NCBI GenBank assembly: GCA_022414725.1 | Contig: CM039462.1 | Location: forward strand, 17,081,077-17,145,076 | DNA from: Microglena sp. YARC | Taxonomy: Eukaryota; Chlorophyta; Chlorophyceae; Chlamydomonadales; Chlamydomonadaceae | DNA: 64,000 nucleotides | Direction: 5' to 3' | Part shown: one piece after another, positions 40,457-51,950 of the stretch | How the letters are laid out: each line of letters starts with the position of its first letter | Numbering within the stretch: position 1 is the first letter of the stretch | Notes under the pieces: generated by a model | Database searches by the model: none | The model's input: only the letters and a program-made list of their open reading frames with translations | What the model was told of the DNA's origin: nothing | Translations under genes and position numbers: made by a program

Positions 40457-41071
40457 TAAAACTCGGGCGCGCGATGCCTAGATGTAGCACTTTACATTAT
40501 GGAAACATTAAAAATCGTGGCGCACGATGCCCAGGTGTAGCATTTGGGAACCTAGAAACATTATCCACACCTGGGAGCGAGATGGACCAAAACGAGAATA
40601 AACGTTATATACTTATATATCGCGCGTGCGCGATTTATCGTGATTAGGAATATTACTGTAGAGGAGGGGGGGAGCCAGCGTTCTGGACAGCTAAAGGGTT
40701 GAAAGGAGGTCGAAGGAGGGAGGGTGAACGAGGAGGCAAAACCAGGGGTGGAAGGAGGTCAAACATGGGGGGGGGGGGGGGGGGGGGGGCAGAGGGAGTA
40801 GCAGGAGGCAAACCTTGCAGCTGCTCCTGGGCGCCCAAAGGTCTTGAAAGGATTTATTACCTTGCGGGTCTCGCGAGTTGAAACGAACTACTGGCTGAAG
40901 TTTAACCGCAGTGCGCTGGTTTTAAAGGGAGTTAATAATTTATTTAATTATAAACCGTATACTGCCTGTGTATTGTCGCTGCTGTTCTGCCTGTGTACTG
41001 CCCCGACCTGCCTGTGTATTGTCGTTGGCACAAAAGTTGGCAAGACGACCACCTAGCGACCCGCTCCTCGT

Positions 41072-41502
41072 TTGGGCCCAAACGCACAGAATCAGCCCAT
41101 TGGGCAAATCCCTTTGCCAAATGTTTCACCAACAAATCGTACACGTAATATCGGAAACACGACAGTTACCGCGACGGCACGACAGGTTTCCGGGACGACC
41201 GAAGACGACTTAAACTTCCTGGCATCAATGCAGACGTATCCCGGTTGCACATAGTGGTTATACTTTGTCTAATCAGCGAAGAGACAAATTGATTGTGTGT
41301 GGTGATTACTGTACATGGTACAATCATTGATTACCATTTAAAGCAAGACACTAAGGCTAGTTGGGCTGTTGGGGGATATCTTCCCTTGGAAATCGCTACC
41401 GGTACTATTCCTCTTCTCCTTCCGTCAATTGCTTTAATGAATGCACTAATGTTTTCGGGATTGGGGGGCTATATTGTAGTTAGTTCCATTCCTTTAAGAT
41501 AA
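41072..41502 (+). other. Orphan protein-like ORFs of unknown origin
   Basis: 41072-41254 encodes NQPIGQIPLPNVSPTNRTRN followed by a Thr-rich end; 41310-41502 encodes a hydrophobic stretch (GGYLPLEIATGTIPLLLPS then ALMNALMFSGLGGYIVVS). A minus-strand frame at 41563-41772 is also protein-like. No matching splice signals or recognised family. They may be relics of an inserted element, but I cannot name one. 41800-42430 holds nothing that I can call. Confidence 0.25.
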
Positions 41503-42433
41503 CCCCCCTTTATTGCGACACCAGTGAGGACGAAATAACCACCAAGGAACTGTTTCCAGGGTTTATGATCTGGTTTCCAGAGTTACACAGTTATTAATGT
41601 GCCCGTAATATCCAAAAACACTATCCAACGCACATATATCGGGCGTATCATTAAGATTTTGTTGCGCCAAAAATGAGGGCAATCTAAGGTCTGGTTGATT
41701 TTCGGGATTTTTTGAAGTTATTGCAGGCCTGGGCTGGGGCGCAGAATGTAAAACCAATGAGCACATTTTCAAGGCACTAGGGTCAGGGCCAGATTTGCCT
41801 GCGCCAAGGCCTGCGGGGAACGCCCACTGACCCTGGGTGGATGCAGTCTGCTCCTAAGGTGTTCTTGTAAGAAAGGCTTAACCTAAATGTTTGGGGTATT
41901 GTCTGAACCGACAGACGATGCAAGTAATTTGTATTGTTACATGGTTCGATATACGAAATGCTAAGTCTTGGGTTAACAATGGCCTGCCCATGACAACGAA
42001 ATGTATGTATAATGAACCTAGGGCAGTGAACTACATGGTTCAGGGGTCAACATAAATATTCTTGCAGAAACCAGTAACGAAAGGTACGTGTACAACAAGG
42101 CAAGCTATTCAGTTAATTAGTACTTGTACGTACAAATTAATTGAATCAAAAGCCTCGCATCTGGTTTTTTGCAAATAACCAGGGAAAGATCTTAAACTGA
42201 ACAAACTATAGCACATGTCGGACAAAGAATACAACAACTAATAAACTCAAATCATAAGGCGCTCATCAAACTGAAGCTAAAAAAGGAAGCTCTTATTCAG
42301 TCTACATGCACCGCATGCAAAGACTTCAAAAATACCTGCGACTAACTGGCTCCCAAGGCCTCTCGCCCAATGCCTCTATTTTGGTCATGCCGAGTCAGAA
42401 CATGCTATGAGTAGCGTCACACATCCTTCATTC

Positions 42434-42487
42434 ATTCAAGCGCCGGTAATGGTTTTCCAGTGACGGGCTTCCAGAAGTCCATGACCT
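42434..42487 (-). other. Possible extra 3' exon of the lipid-droplet gene
   Basis: On the minus strand CACTGTGTAG|GTCATGGAC opens VMDFWKPVTGKPLPALE then stop. A further candidate, CAG|GAAGCGTACC near 42840, reads EAYLISKHIREKLKK. If the gene at 43028-45057 uses a donor GAG|GTGGGT near 43049 instead of reading to its stop, these would be its last exons. Unproven. Confidence 0.3.
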
Positions 42488-42567
42488 ACACAGTGAAGAG
42501 AAGAACTTAGTAAGAAGACGATCGTCTGTGTTTTGGGCTAGGGAAAGGGCAAAACCCACGTTCTTTC

Positions 42568-42752
42568 CAGGTTACTTCCATTGACCAAATCGGCCAGCAC
42601 TTCAGCGCACTTGAAAAAAATAAAACTGCGTTTTGTAGTGCAAAAAGCGCGAAAATTGCTTGCTGCACCCACAGGGAGGTGAAAAGAACAGCGCACAACG
42701 AACAGAGGGGCTCAAAAAGGCAGCGCGCCAGCGCACGCTTGGAAGTACCCTG
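42568..42752. mobile_element. hAT-type MITE, family C, with target duplication
   Basis: Ends CAGGTTACTT and AAGTACCCTG; flanks GTTCTTTC (42560-42567) and GTTCTCTC (42753-42760) differ at one base. Interior GTAGTGCAAAAAGCGCGAAA matches the 6817-6998 copy. Confidence 0.82.
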
Positions 42753-42960
42753 GTTCTCTCGCATGAAATGAAGCAAGCAAGAAACGTTAAACCTTTTTTT
42801 CAACTTCTCCCTAATATGCTTGGAAATCAGGTACGCTTCCTGCAGCACTTCAGAAAAGCACTCATATGCAAGCTACAGAGCACATCAGAGAAAGCAGAAA
42901 TGCACAGAGCTTGCAGACACCACACCCAAGCTATGAAGGAGCTCACATAGGACATCAGGG

Positions 42961-42982
42961 TTTTAAACCCTAAACCCTAAAC
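42961..42982. repeat. Short interstitial telomere motif
   Basis: TTTTAAACCCTAAACCCTAA: about two and a half plant-type units, 45 bases from the 3' end of the lipid-droplet gene. Similar short tracts at 47130-47152 and 55635-55655. Confidence 0.85.
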
Positions 42983-43027
42983 TTGGTCCAGGTGCTCATT
43001 CTTAATGCATAATGGTGCCTGCCATTC

Positions 43028-45057
43028 TTACATCTGCCATGGAGCAACACCCACCTCGTTGACAACCTTGCTCTTGCTGACGGTGTCAAGAGCAGGCTCG
43101 GAGTAGGGCTGGATGAAAGGGTACAGGTACGACACACCCAGGCGATAAGGGGTGGTCGTAGTGGCGTATCCCAGGGTGGAGGCAGTGGTATCCAAGACCT
43201 TCTTGTAAAGAGATGACACCTGAGAGGTGTGGATTCACAAGGATCAGCATGATAGATAAGTCTGAGGGGCCTCATTTCCTATTGTAATTGAAGGATTTTC
43301 ACCCCAGGAAGTGGGGCCCCGTCTCATGCAGAGAAGACAAAAATGATTTCTGAAGCTTTATTTTTTAGTTGCGCATGCCCTCAAAGACTAGACGGTGCCA
43401 GGGCCAACGACCAATGAAAAACTGCACTCACCACTACGTTGTCGTGGACCTTGTTAAAGGTGGCGTATCCGTAAGTGGTGACAGGCGCAGCGGTGGTGAG
43501 CATCTTGGAGACTGTGCATAGGGAAACGAAGGCCGCAGTTGAGTAAGCTGGCACTAATAAATAGAGATCTAAATGTAGATCTAGGCCAGGATGGTGCAGA
43601 CTACAATGATCATGCCCGTGTACCTACATGGCTAAGGCTCGGGGAGGTTCAGCCATACAAACAACTACTTCAAATATACTGCTGTTTGGAATCTGGTCAG
43701 TGCAGATTCTAGCTAAGTTTTTGTTGTCTTTCCAACAACCTCATAAGAGAAGGTAGGCATGAAGGGGGGCTGGGGGTGTGGGGAGGGATGACATGTAAAC
43801 AAACGACAGCTCATGGCAAGAGAGTGCTTACCAGCAGGGTGGGCAGAGAACTTGGCCCAAGCATCTGCGGCCATGGTCACTGCAACATCAGGGTCAGAGG
43901 CCTCCTTGGCAGTCTCAAGAGCTGACGCCAGAGTTGCCCTAGCAGCCTTGACTCCCTTGATAGGGTTCAATCTATCAACAACCCAGTTGGCAGTTGACAT
44001 CAGGAACTGCGCATTTCAGGAGCATTTGTGAGTCCAATCGTGCATCACAATCCACTGCCAAATTCTGGCCCTTCAAAGTCAAAATAGCCAGTACAACAAG
44101 CCAGCTTCTTAGCATGGGCAAGCTTTCACAGGGGCTTCAGCCCTCACATATCACCAAATCATACATAATGTGGTATATTGGGACCTGATTTGCGAAGTAT
44201 GCCATCTGGGCCACCCTTAACAAGTCCTTGATCCGTCGAACAAGGTTGGCATGACTAAAGATGCTTCTGGCACCTAGGTTTCCACGTATCTCCCATGTAC
44301 ATAGAACTGTGATCTGTGAACTGAGTTACATCCAGATCGAGATCCCGTTACACAGTCAACAATTCTCACCGTGAAGTACTTCTCAGAGGCAGTAGTGAAA
44401 CTCTTCATGTTGCTCTGCGATTCAAGGACGGGGGAGTGAGCAGAGTGAGACTACGCCCAGGTTAAGGGTTTTGAGACATAGTGACAGGAGTCCTCAGGAG
44501 GCGGACGTCGACGAACCCCTAAATTCGACGGAGAGCATCGTCTGTACGGACCTGGTGCAGCGAGAGGACAGAGCTCAAAGTCTTGGTGTAAATTTCGTCC
44601 GCAGTAATCAAGGTGTAGTCAATCTGCAAAGGTGCGGAGGGCAAAGTAGCCAACACCAGGATCCCGTTACTATGATAATTCGAAACGTTGCGAGTAACCG
44701 ATACAATTTATCATGCAAAACGAAGCATAAGGCTACCTTGGAGTCTACGAAGTGCAGGAGCTTGTCCCCAGCATCCTGTGCCTTAGCGACAACAGGGGCA
44801 GTCACAGCGACGACGGTGTCCTCCCCCCATGAGACAGAGGACTCCAAGAAAGCAGGTGTCAGGCCCCTGGCATACTTGTAAATGCGCTCGGCTTCACTGA
44901 TGGCGTTGCTGGCCAACAACGAGGCACTCCTCAACCTCTTCAGACCGACGACCTGGGTGGGCTCGACCTTGGTGGTCTCGACAGGGACGGGGACCTTGGG
45001 GGTCTTGACCTGGGCATTCTCGACAACGGTTTCAACTTGAGTGGACATTTTCTTCAA
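43028..45057 (-). CDS. MLDP: Major lipid droplet protein-like (REF/SRPP-type), six exons
   Basis: Minus-strand exons 45057-44737, 44623-44552, 44414-44370, 44006-43832, 43511-43432 and 43219-43028 join in frame (885 nt, 294 residues; MSTQ at residue 4 could be the true start). All introns are GT-AG. The core runs IYKYARGLTPAF, a short helix, VVAVTAPVVAKAQD then AGDKLLHFVDSK, the arrangement of the REF/SRPP and green-algal MLDP families that coat lipid droplets; Chlamydomonas MLDP is a little under 300 residues. The rest is amphipathic helical, with VKAARATLASALETAKEA. No signal peptide. Introns are short and free of the exon-edge duplications seen elsewhere. Family call rests on pattern recognition; the extreme C-terminus may differ. 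Confidence 0.75.
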
Positions 45058-45781
45058 GGAGCTTTTCGGGCTGTTAGGTAGGCCAGGATAATGGATAAAC
45101 GGTTCGTCTATGAACGCGAGTCTGGAGTATATGTCAACTTCCGCGTGAGGGGTTTTAGAACGATTATAATTACCGACTTACAGCGACCGTTGGTTCGTTC
45201 AGGTTTCGCCAGCCTGGCAATTTTCTAGGGAACTTCCATCGCTGGAACAGTGGTCACCGTTAACTTACGGAGTTAGTTACTCTTGAGTTGTGAGTCGGCC
45301 ATACCGTTGTGCCATGTGAGCTAGGTTTTGCGCAACGCCCTTCAGTCCATTCGCGTGCCCCATGCAGTCCACTCAGGGATGTCAAGCTTTCACTTTTCCT
45401 AAATATCGAATGCATCTCCCATCCACTGGTTGACAAGCTATGCTGGACTATAAGTGATGAATTTCCGCGTCAAGTTGTTAGTGAGTTTGGAGGGGGACAA
45501 TCGTCTGAAAATGTTCTTCTATCGACGTTTTATTGGCTGTGGCACACAATGCAGATGTGTCCAAAGCCGCTTCGTGAATGCCGTGGATTTTAGACGGAGC
45601 CGTTCATCGCTCTGTGAAGGGCTTCGTCTAAAATTTGAACTTTGCGCCGACTTCTCCGAGGTTGTGAACTCCGGTTTCAACCGCCTCGTATGTCTTGGGC
45701 CACCTGTCACTTTGGCAAGTCGACAGCTATATCATTCCAGATGTCACTTCCCTCTTTGTTCCGTCACGAGGAAGATGCTAT

Positions 45782-46060
45782 GAATTTTAGAGGAGGCCCC
45801 CGCGTCATCTCGTCCGTCCGTGCGGCAGGAGCCCCCAGCGTCACCTCGTCCGTCCGTCCGAGACACTTGGCTGCGGGCAGTGAAAATGATCAAGTAACTC
45901 TCATAACCACAGAGTTAGAGCTCTCTGCTCATAACTAACTGGCTTCGGACCGTAGCCACCTGCACCTGCCGCCCCGATAGCCAACAGTCTCCGCCAATTT
46001 CCGCGTCGCTTGCGACGCCGCCGTGGACTTGTCTCACTTACTCGTACGCCGCCCCAACGG
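45782..46060 (-). mobile_element. Diverged family D element
   Basis: Contains AGAGGAGGCCCCCGCGTCAT and, toward the right, AACTAACTGGCTTCGG, CTTGCGACGCCG with GGACTTGTCTCAC, resembling the reversed family D copy at 58690-58915. Confidence 0.45.
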
Positions 46061-46127
46061 CCACACCTGTTCTGGGCAGGTGTAACGTTGCAGAATACGT
46101 ACCATTTCCAATCGTTACAGCAGGGTT

Positions 46128-46400
46128 GTTCAGGACGCTGCTTCCTGCGTCGCAGACGCAACGTCGAAGGGTTCCTTGCGTCGCAGAAGCATTGTGGGAA
46201 GGAACCCCCAACGCGGATCCACATAATCCTCTACTCTCAACGTCTTCCTACCCCCACCCCCCGCCACAGACTATCTTTCTCCCCCCTTCACCCCACCCCA
46301 CCCAGCCAGCCCCACCATCGACCTTCCCACTCCACCCAACCCTCCCCACCAACACTAACAGACCCAACCTCCCCTTATGCAGTGTACTAGGTAGGACCGT
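46128..46400. repeat. Family E fragment and CCCCACC-rich tract
   Basis: CAGGGTTGTTCAGGACGCTG at 46130 starts a family E fragment to about 46210; 46240-46350 is CCACCCC-rich. 46400-47600 holds no gene I can support. Confidence 0.55.
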
Positions 46401-47616
46401 ACCCAGTCTAGTCGCACTTGAGCACCTCATCATAGCATGAGCACCATGATACTTGGGCAAGCATTTTACCAGTTCCTGGTTGACAACATACTCCCCTTCT
46501 CCCAACCTCTCCCCCTTCTCTTCAGCTGTACCTCCTGGGGTGAATTACCTTTCGCAACCAAAAAACAAAAACGGTAGGATTTCATTGTGCGGAAAGACGA
46601 GGGGGATGAAGAGCAGGTTACAAACAATTTAAGGATACTTACTCAGATTCTAACTTGCCGAGAACGCCAGACCTATGCAATTGACAAGCTACATCTGCGT
46701 TTGTATGCATGATTCATTTTCCTGTTCTCGATTCTTTATCTTCCGGACGACGCAGACTGTTGGCTTAGGCATTGGTCACGCAGCCCTTCAGCTGGACCAG
46801 GTCAACAGGATGATACTTGCCAGATTGTCAGGTCCACATGGACTGAATTTTCAAAATTGTAGCCAAGCAAAACATAGCAATAGCTTGGGCTAGGGTACCA
46901 CGAGTGTTTCTGTTATTATTTCCTCGGGCTGTCAGCTGTGTCGTTCATACAAAAGCTTTGACCCGATGCAATCTATTATATTTATGTCTAGTTGATAGGC
47001 CACCGTCTCTGATTTACATATTTAGGTACCGTTTTATTTTAATTCAAGTTCAGGTCAACCCTTTGGCTATTCAGGTATTGGTAGCACCGCCTTAGGCAAT
47101 TTCGGTATGTGTTCATTCCTGTATTGGAAAACCCTGAAACCCTAAACCCTGGATGTGACCGATACATGAATTTATGGTTGAGCCAGAATGTAAGCAATAT
47201 CGAGCAGACCGATTTGTAATTTTTTCATCTGCTCAAAACCCAGAGCTGGGCATCGAGCAATTTCAATTATTAAGGCGTATGCAAAAATCCTTCAAAACAT
47301 AACTCAGCTACATACATGCAGGTTCTTCTTCGCGCTGTCACCCAAATAGGCCTGCATGCTGATGTTTTGACCAGAAAGGCCTTCGTGTGGTCAATATTAT
47401 AGCAAAATGCGTAGCAACAGATGTTTTGATTGTCTATACAATGGAAACAGCTTGCTGAGATGGGATGGGCGGTATGTGGACGAGAGCGCGCAGGGAGATG
47501 GAGTACATGAAGGTCTCAATAAAGTGAAATAACTAGCGGCAACTGGTTACCAACCATGACAAAATCAATGCTACGGCGGGGCGAAAGTGTGCATGCGTGA
47601 GCTGAATGATGGCAAC

Positions 47617-47918
47617 CCGGGCTGTTCAGGACGCTGCTTTTTGCATCGCAGACACAACGCTGAAGGGTTCGTTGCGTAGCAGACGCAGATTCAGTGGGCC
47701 AGTTGCGTCACAGACACAGATTTTGGAGGGCCTGTTGCATCTCGGAGGGTCTGGGTGCCTTGCAGACGCAGATTAGGTGGTCAGTTGCGTCGCAAGTGGG
47801 CCTAGTGGGCCGGTTGCGTCGCAGAATCAGATTTTGAAACTGGTTGTGTCTCAAAAAGCAGACTTTGAAACAGGCTGCGTCTTGAAGCACATTTAGTAGT
47901 CCTCCCTGAACAAGCCTG
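47617..47918. mobile_element. hAT-type MITE, family E, perfect 8-bp target duplication
   Basis: Ends CCGGGCTGTTCAGGACGC and CCTCCCTGAACAAGCCTG are inverted repeats; both flanks are ATGGCAAC (47609-47616 and 47919-47926). The interior is built of repeated GTTGCGTCGCAGACGCAGAT type units. About 302 bp. Fragments or copies at 27475, 29088, 39337 and 46128. Confidence 0.88.
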
Positions 47919-48289
47919 ATGGCAACGCTCGCATGCAGAGACTCGGAGAGAAGCAACTGTCAATATGAACTTTTCCGCCCGGTTGGCTACTCAGGCCAAC
48001 GCCACACCACCTTCTGTTCGTAACGAGATCGCACGCACACCGCCACCTGTATTTTATTATATGTATAAATTCTTCACTTCCGAAACTAGTCAATTGAATC
48101 TACCCAGTTTGTCTCATGCCAAAGCAAACAATATTCAGTATATTTGGTAGGTTGCCCTGCGCGTTTGCGCAAGAGCTTAAGTACGCTGTATTATGGGTGT
48201 AGGCGTTTTCCCTGTGGGAGCTAGGAAGCACGGACAACAACTCAGGGTTTTAACTTGGTGATGCCGGTTGTGTCGAGGAAGCAGGGCTT

Positions 48290-48485
48290 TTCTTTTTGTC
48301 TTTTGTTATCAGCTTCTAGGCAGCTACCTGAGCCAGCCACTGTGCTGCCCAAAAATATTTAAGCAGTTCTGGACAGCTGAATGTGTCAGCATCAAGGTGC
48401 ACTAGATTGCGTCAGGTTTGGCTCGATAGCCAGTTAGGGGATCTGCCTAGAACCTGTTGCTTACAGCTGAAAAGAAAAGCTATGC
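48290..48485. mobile_element. Hairpin MITE, family A
   Basis: CAGCTTCTAGGCAGCTACCT with GAGCCAGCCACTG on the left; GGATCTGCCTAGAACCTGTT then GCTTACAGCTGAAAAG on the right. Confidence 0.75.
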
Positions 48486-48607
48486 GAGGAAGCTATCTCA
48501 AAGAGTGAAAATCAATCATGGCCATGTGCTCTTTATCATTATTGCGAGAGTTGACAAAACAAATGAATAAGGTCTATGGGTATATATTATTTGTTTAATT
48601 AAATTGT

Positions 48608-48760
48608 CACTGTAGCACGAAATCAGCCCCCCCCCTCAGTTTAACGATTGTTTGGGGTTCAGTTCAACAACGCTTTTTCATTTTAGCCCTTCCTGTCATG
48701 ATTGGGCAAGTTCCTTTAGCCTATTTGGCCTACCCCTGGACTATTACGTACATACTACGT
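48608..48760. repeat. Dispersed element, reversed copy of 765-890 type
   Basis: GTTTAACGATTGTTTGGGGT, TTAGCCCTTCCTGTCATGAT and CCTATTTGGCCTACCCCTGG are the complement of 29392-29520. Confidence 0.7.
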
Positions 48761-49280
48761 ACATAGCTGCAGATATGACACAGAAAATACACATGTGTCC
48801 GTCCACCTCATGCATGAACTTGAACTTAGTTACATGGCAACAGCCTTTAAGGCTGCTCACCGTCTTTAGCAGTAACCTAGTCAATTCAAATTAAAGCATT
48901 CTTATCAAAATATGCTGTATCCATTATCCTCATACAATCATTGATACAAATGGCAACTTCTACCGACCTTCTACCTCTGGATTGCACATCAAGTAATGTA
49001 GAGGACTCATGTGGTTTTCAGTTTGAGAAATCAGATTCTGACCATTATGTCTCACATACTAAAGGACTTCATCGCTATATTCAAAAATCACATGATGTTC
49101 ATCTTAGACTTGACCTAGATTACTCACATCACACGGTCGATCTTTCCACGGGACCATAGGGCACTTCCATCTATCTGTTTCCAACTTCAAATAATATTAA
49201 GAGGTTCTAAACCAGGCCACGTTGCGGCACACTTTGTGTGTAAGGTCTCTTAAAGGGAGTCTGCATGTAAGGATTACCTT

Positions 49281-49542
49281 CCACATTCCAAGCTGAGGAC
49301 ATCCAGCCGCCGTACATAGCATCCTCATGTACGAATTCAGCTGGCACGTTCACCAGCTAACGTAAAGGCGCATTCATTCGGGTAGCACTGCGAGCCCTGG
49401 TCCACAAAACCTGGGAAGCCGGGGACCCAGGAAGCGGGGAACCAGTCTTGGCTGAGAACATCGCCAACCAGAAGTAAAAGAACGTATAACGCAACAACGG
49501 TGCTGTCGAACGCCCAAGGTAGCTTTCGAAGGGCCGCTGCAT
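49281..49542 (-). CDS. Possible small gene or exons, unrecognised
   Basis: From ATG at 49542 the minus strand reads MQRPFESYLGRSTAPLLRYT then FFYFWLAMFSAKTGSPLPGS and PASQ; a short 54-base intron GTTTTG...TTAG would join to LVNVPAEFVHEDAMYGGWMS then SAWNVEG before a GTAATC donor-like site near 49280. Protein-like, with one hydrophobic segment, but the family and the intron are unsure. Confidence 0.35.
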
Positions 49543-50036
49543 GGGAGTCACCTCACCAACTACAGCCTACTGCCAGCAGCCGACAGCCTACTGCCAGGCG
49601 AGGTCGGTGAGTCACATGGGAATCACCGCCTGGCAGTGATTGGCTGTCGGAAGTTATCATAAGTGGTACAGCCATTTGTAGTGCTACCTGGCTCGGCTAA
49701 CTAACTTCAGCATTTGCAATCACTGGGATTACTGGGATTTGAACAAAATTTGAAATCGCGAATGTAACAACTCAAAACCAACCCCGTCTCGTAAGTTCCG
49801 AAACGATAGATAACTTCTTCTCGTCCTTCACTTGGGACGTGTTCATGCTATATTGCCCCCCTTTAGATTGCTATCAACCAACTAATTCGATTATCTGACG
49901 CATCATTTGAGTGGTGGAAAAATCATAACGGTCTCCGTCCGCGTCAGTGGCTGACTGTGCCCGTCACGAAAAGGTCGCTCCAGTAGCAAAGACACGCGCG
50001 GACATCATTCGTCTGCATTTTCTTATCGTGCTAAAG

Positions 50037-51950
50037 ATGGACGGCCTTTCTAGTCTCTACGCAGTAGTCTTGTACCTGTACAGAAACGTCCGTTCCTATG
50101 CCCCAGCAGCTCTGGAACCATCTATCAAAATGGTCGAGCGGACTCTGTTCCCGACCTCCAAAGTCACCAAGCACGTTCATTTCGATGAGGCGGCTTGCGC
50201 CAATGACAGCTCAAAGGAAACTAAGGTGAGTCGATTGAAAAAGCTTGCCTCCACGCGCCTCCACGGGCGGTCCTGTGCACCTGTTCCCGACGACGCGTCA
50301 CTCCCGCATGTGCTTGTCGCTCATCAAAAGCGCACGCCTCCTGTCTTGACTTACCCGTTGGTACTGTGTGTGCAGGGTCAGTGCGCCCGAGGGAAGGGTT
50401 CCAAATCAGCAGGGAGCCTAGCGGAAGGATTTCACATCGTTGTGGCCTTCAACCTGGTAGGTGTGACCTGCGATCACGTGATCACATTGTGGGGAATCCG
50501 TCGCCCGTCGGTATTGCGAGAGCGTTTTTGGTTCAAATGTGAATAACCAGTGGGGATGCTGAGTTGGCTACAGACTCATTGTATTGATGTGAGTAAATAG
50601 TGATAGGTTCTTCTTTCTGCTGGATAAGAAGTGTTCATCAGAATTTGGTGCCCCACTTATGAAGTGCAAAATTGTGGACTTCCTGTTGTTGATGTATTCA
50701 TCACTTTTTGCAGGGGTGGGGTGAGGTGGTTCTTGACTTTAGATTAGGATTGTTAGATATGACTGGAGATTAGGATTGTCAGAGAAGACGGGAGACTAGG
50801 ATTGTTAGAGAAGAGGAAGTTATACAGCCCTTGTGGTAGACTTGGAAATGGTACTCAATGTGGCCTGTTCCCGTGTTCATTGTGCAACAGGAGCAGATCA
50901 GCAGATTGGGAGGGGCAAAGGCTAAATGATACCTTGTGCAGCTGAGGTATTTGTTGGGTCGCAGAAGACAGGAATATCAAACGCCTTATTTAATTTCTTT
51001 TTGCATCCTGGCAGACACATTGAATGAGCCAGTCATGGAAGTAACTCTAGTTGTCCTACCCTTATGCACCACCACAATGCCGACCCACTCACACCCTCAC
51101 CTCCGCACCCCCTGCTGTCCCACCATATCAAACCTGCACCTTTTCTGACATGCAGATGCTTGTCCGGATGCTCGTACTGTCAGCTGAGCAGTTGAACCCT
51201 TTCAAGCTAGTTCAGTCAGTGAAGCATCTACTGTCTGCGACTGTGAAACTAATCTGCATGGTGTGCAACCCTGTCAATGCGCTGAGGCTTATTTTCATGA
51301 TCCTTCAAATGGTCTACTTCATGGTCGTGGTAAGTCGCAAACACCTCTACCTGTGAGCTCCCCTTTCTGAGCCCTAACGATCAGAGGCATTGATTGTGTG
51401 TAATTCAGTGAGAGGATGGCTACTAGCCAGGCCATCCCTGCCTCGATGTTTGTCCTGACCATACATGTCATTATGCTCCTGTTCTGACTGATTCCTCGGC
51501 AGCTTTATATGACTGGGGACCAACTCAGGACAGGGGCACTACGACAGCTAAGTACGCATGCGGTTTTGCCAGACACCCTCCTGAGCTGAGAAGGAGAAAT
51601 AGACAGTCTCCATTATTGGTGGCATATACTTCTTACACATCTACTGGTATAGCTTGCTTCTCTGCTTGCTGCTTGCCTAACCAACCAGTGACCTCTTCTC
51701 TTTGCAGAGATCGCTGATTTATGGAGTGACGATGGACAGCATTCCATCGACTTTTAGCTGGGCCACAGCTAACACCACCGCCAGACTAAGCGACCAGTTT
51801 TTATTTCCCCCTGAGGATCGGCTCATGATTGACTGCTGCCTGTCTGAGCTGAAACCCCTTACACCAGCACAGCTGAAGGAGGCGGATGCTGAGTTCAGAA
51901 TAGGCAGGATTGAGAGGTCAGTCCTCGACTCCAAGAGACCCAAGTACTAG
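50037..51950 (+). CDS. Unrecognised four-exon gene, 228-residue protein
   Basis: Exons 50037-50225, 50376-50456, 51156-51329 and 51708-51950 all join in phase 0 with good sites (AAG|GTGAGT, CTG|GTAGGT, GTG|GTAAGT; acceptors TGTGCAG, CATGCAG, TTTGCAG). The protein starts MDGLSSLYAVVLYLYRNVRS then YAPAALEPSIKMVERTLF, a hydrophobic helix and an amphipathic one loosely like REF/SRPP N-termini. The middle has a long hydrophobic stretch (LICMVCNPVNALRLIFMILQ). The C-terminus is hydrophilic, ending SVLDSKRPKY. Intron 1 is 150 nt, in frame and stop-free, so a retained form would add 50 residues. Function unknown; membrane or lipid-surface association is my inference. Confidence 0.7.
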
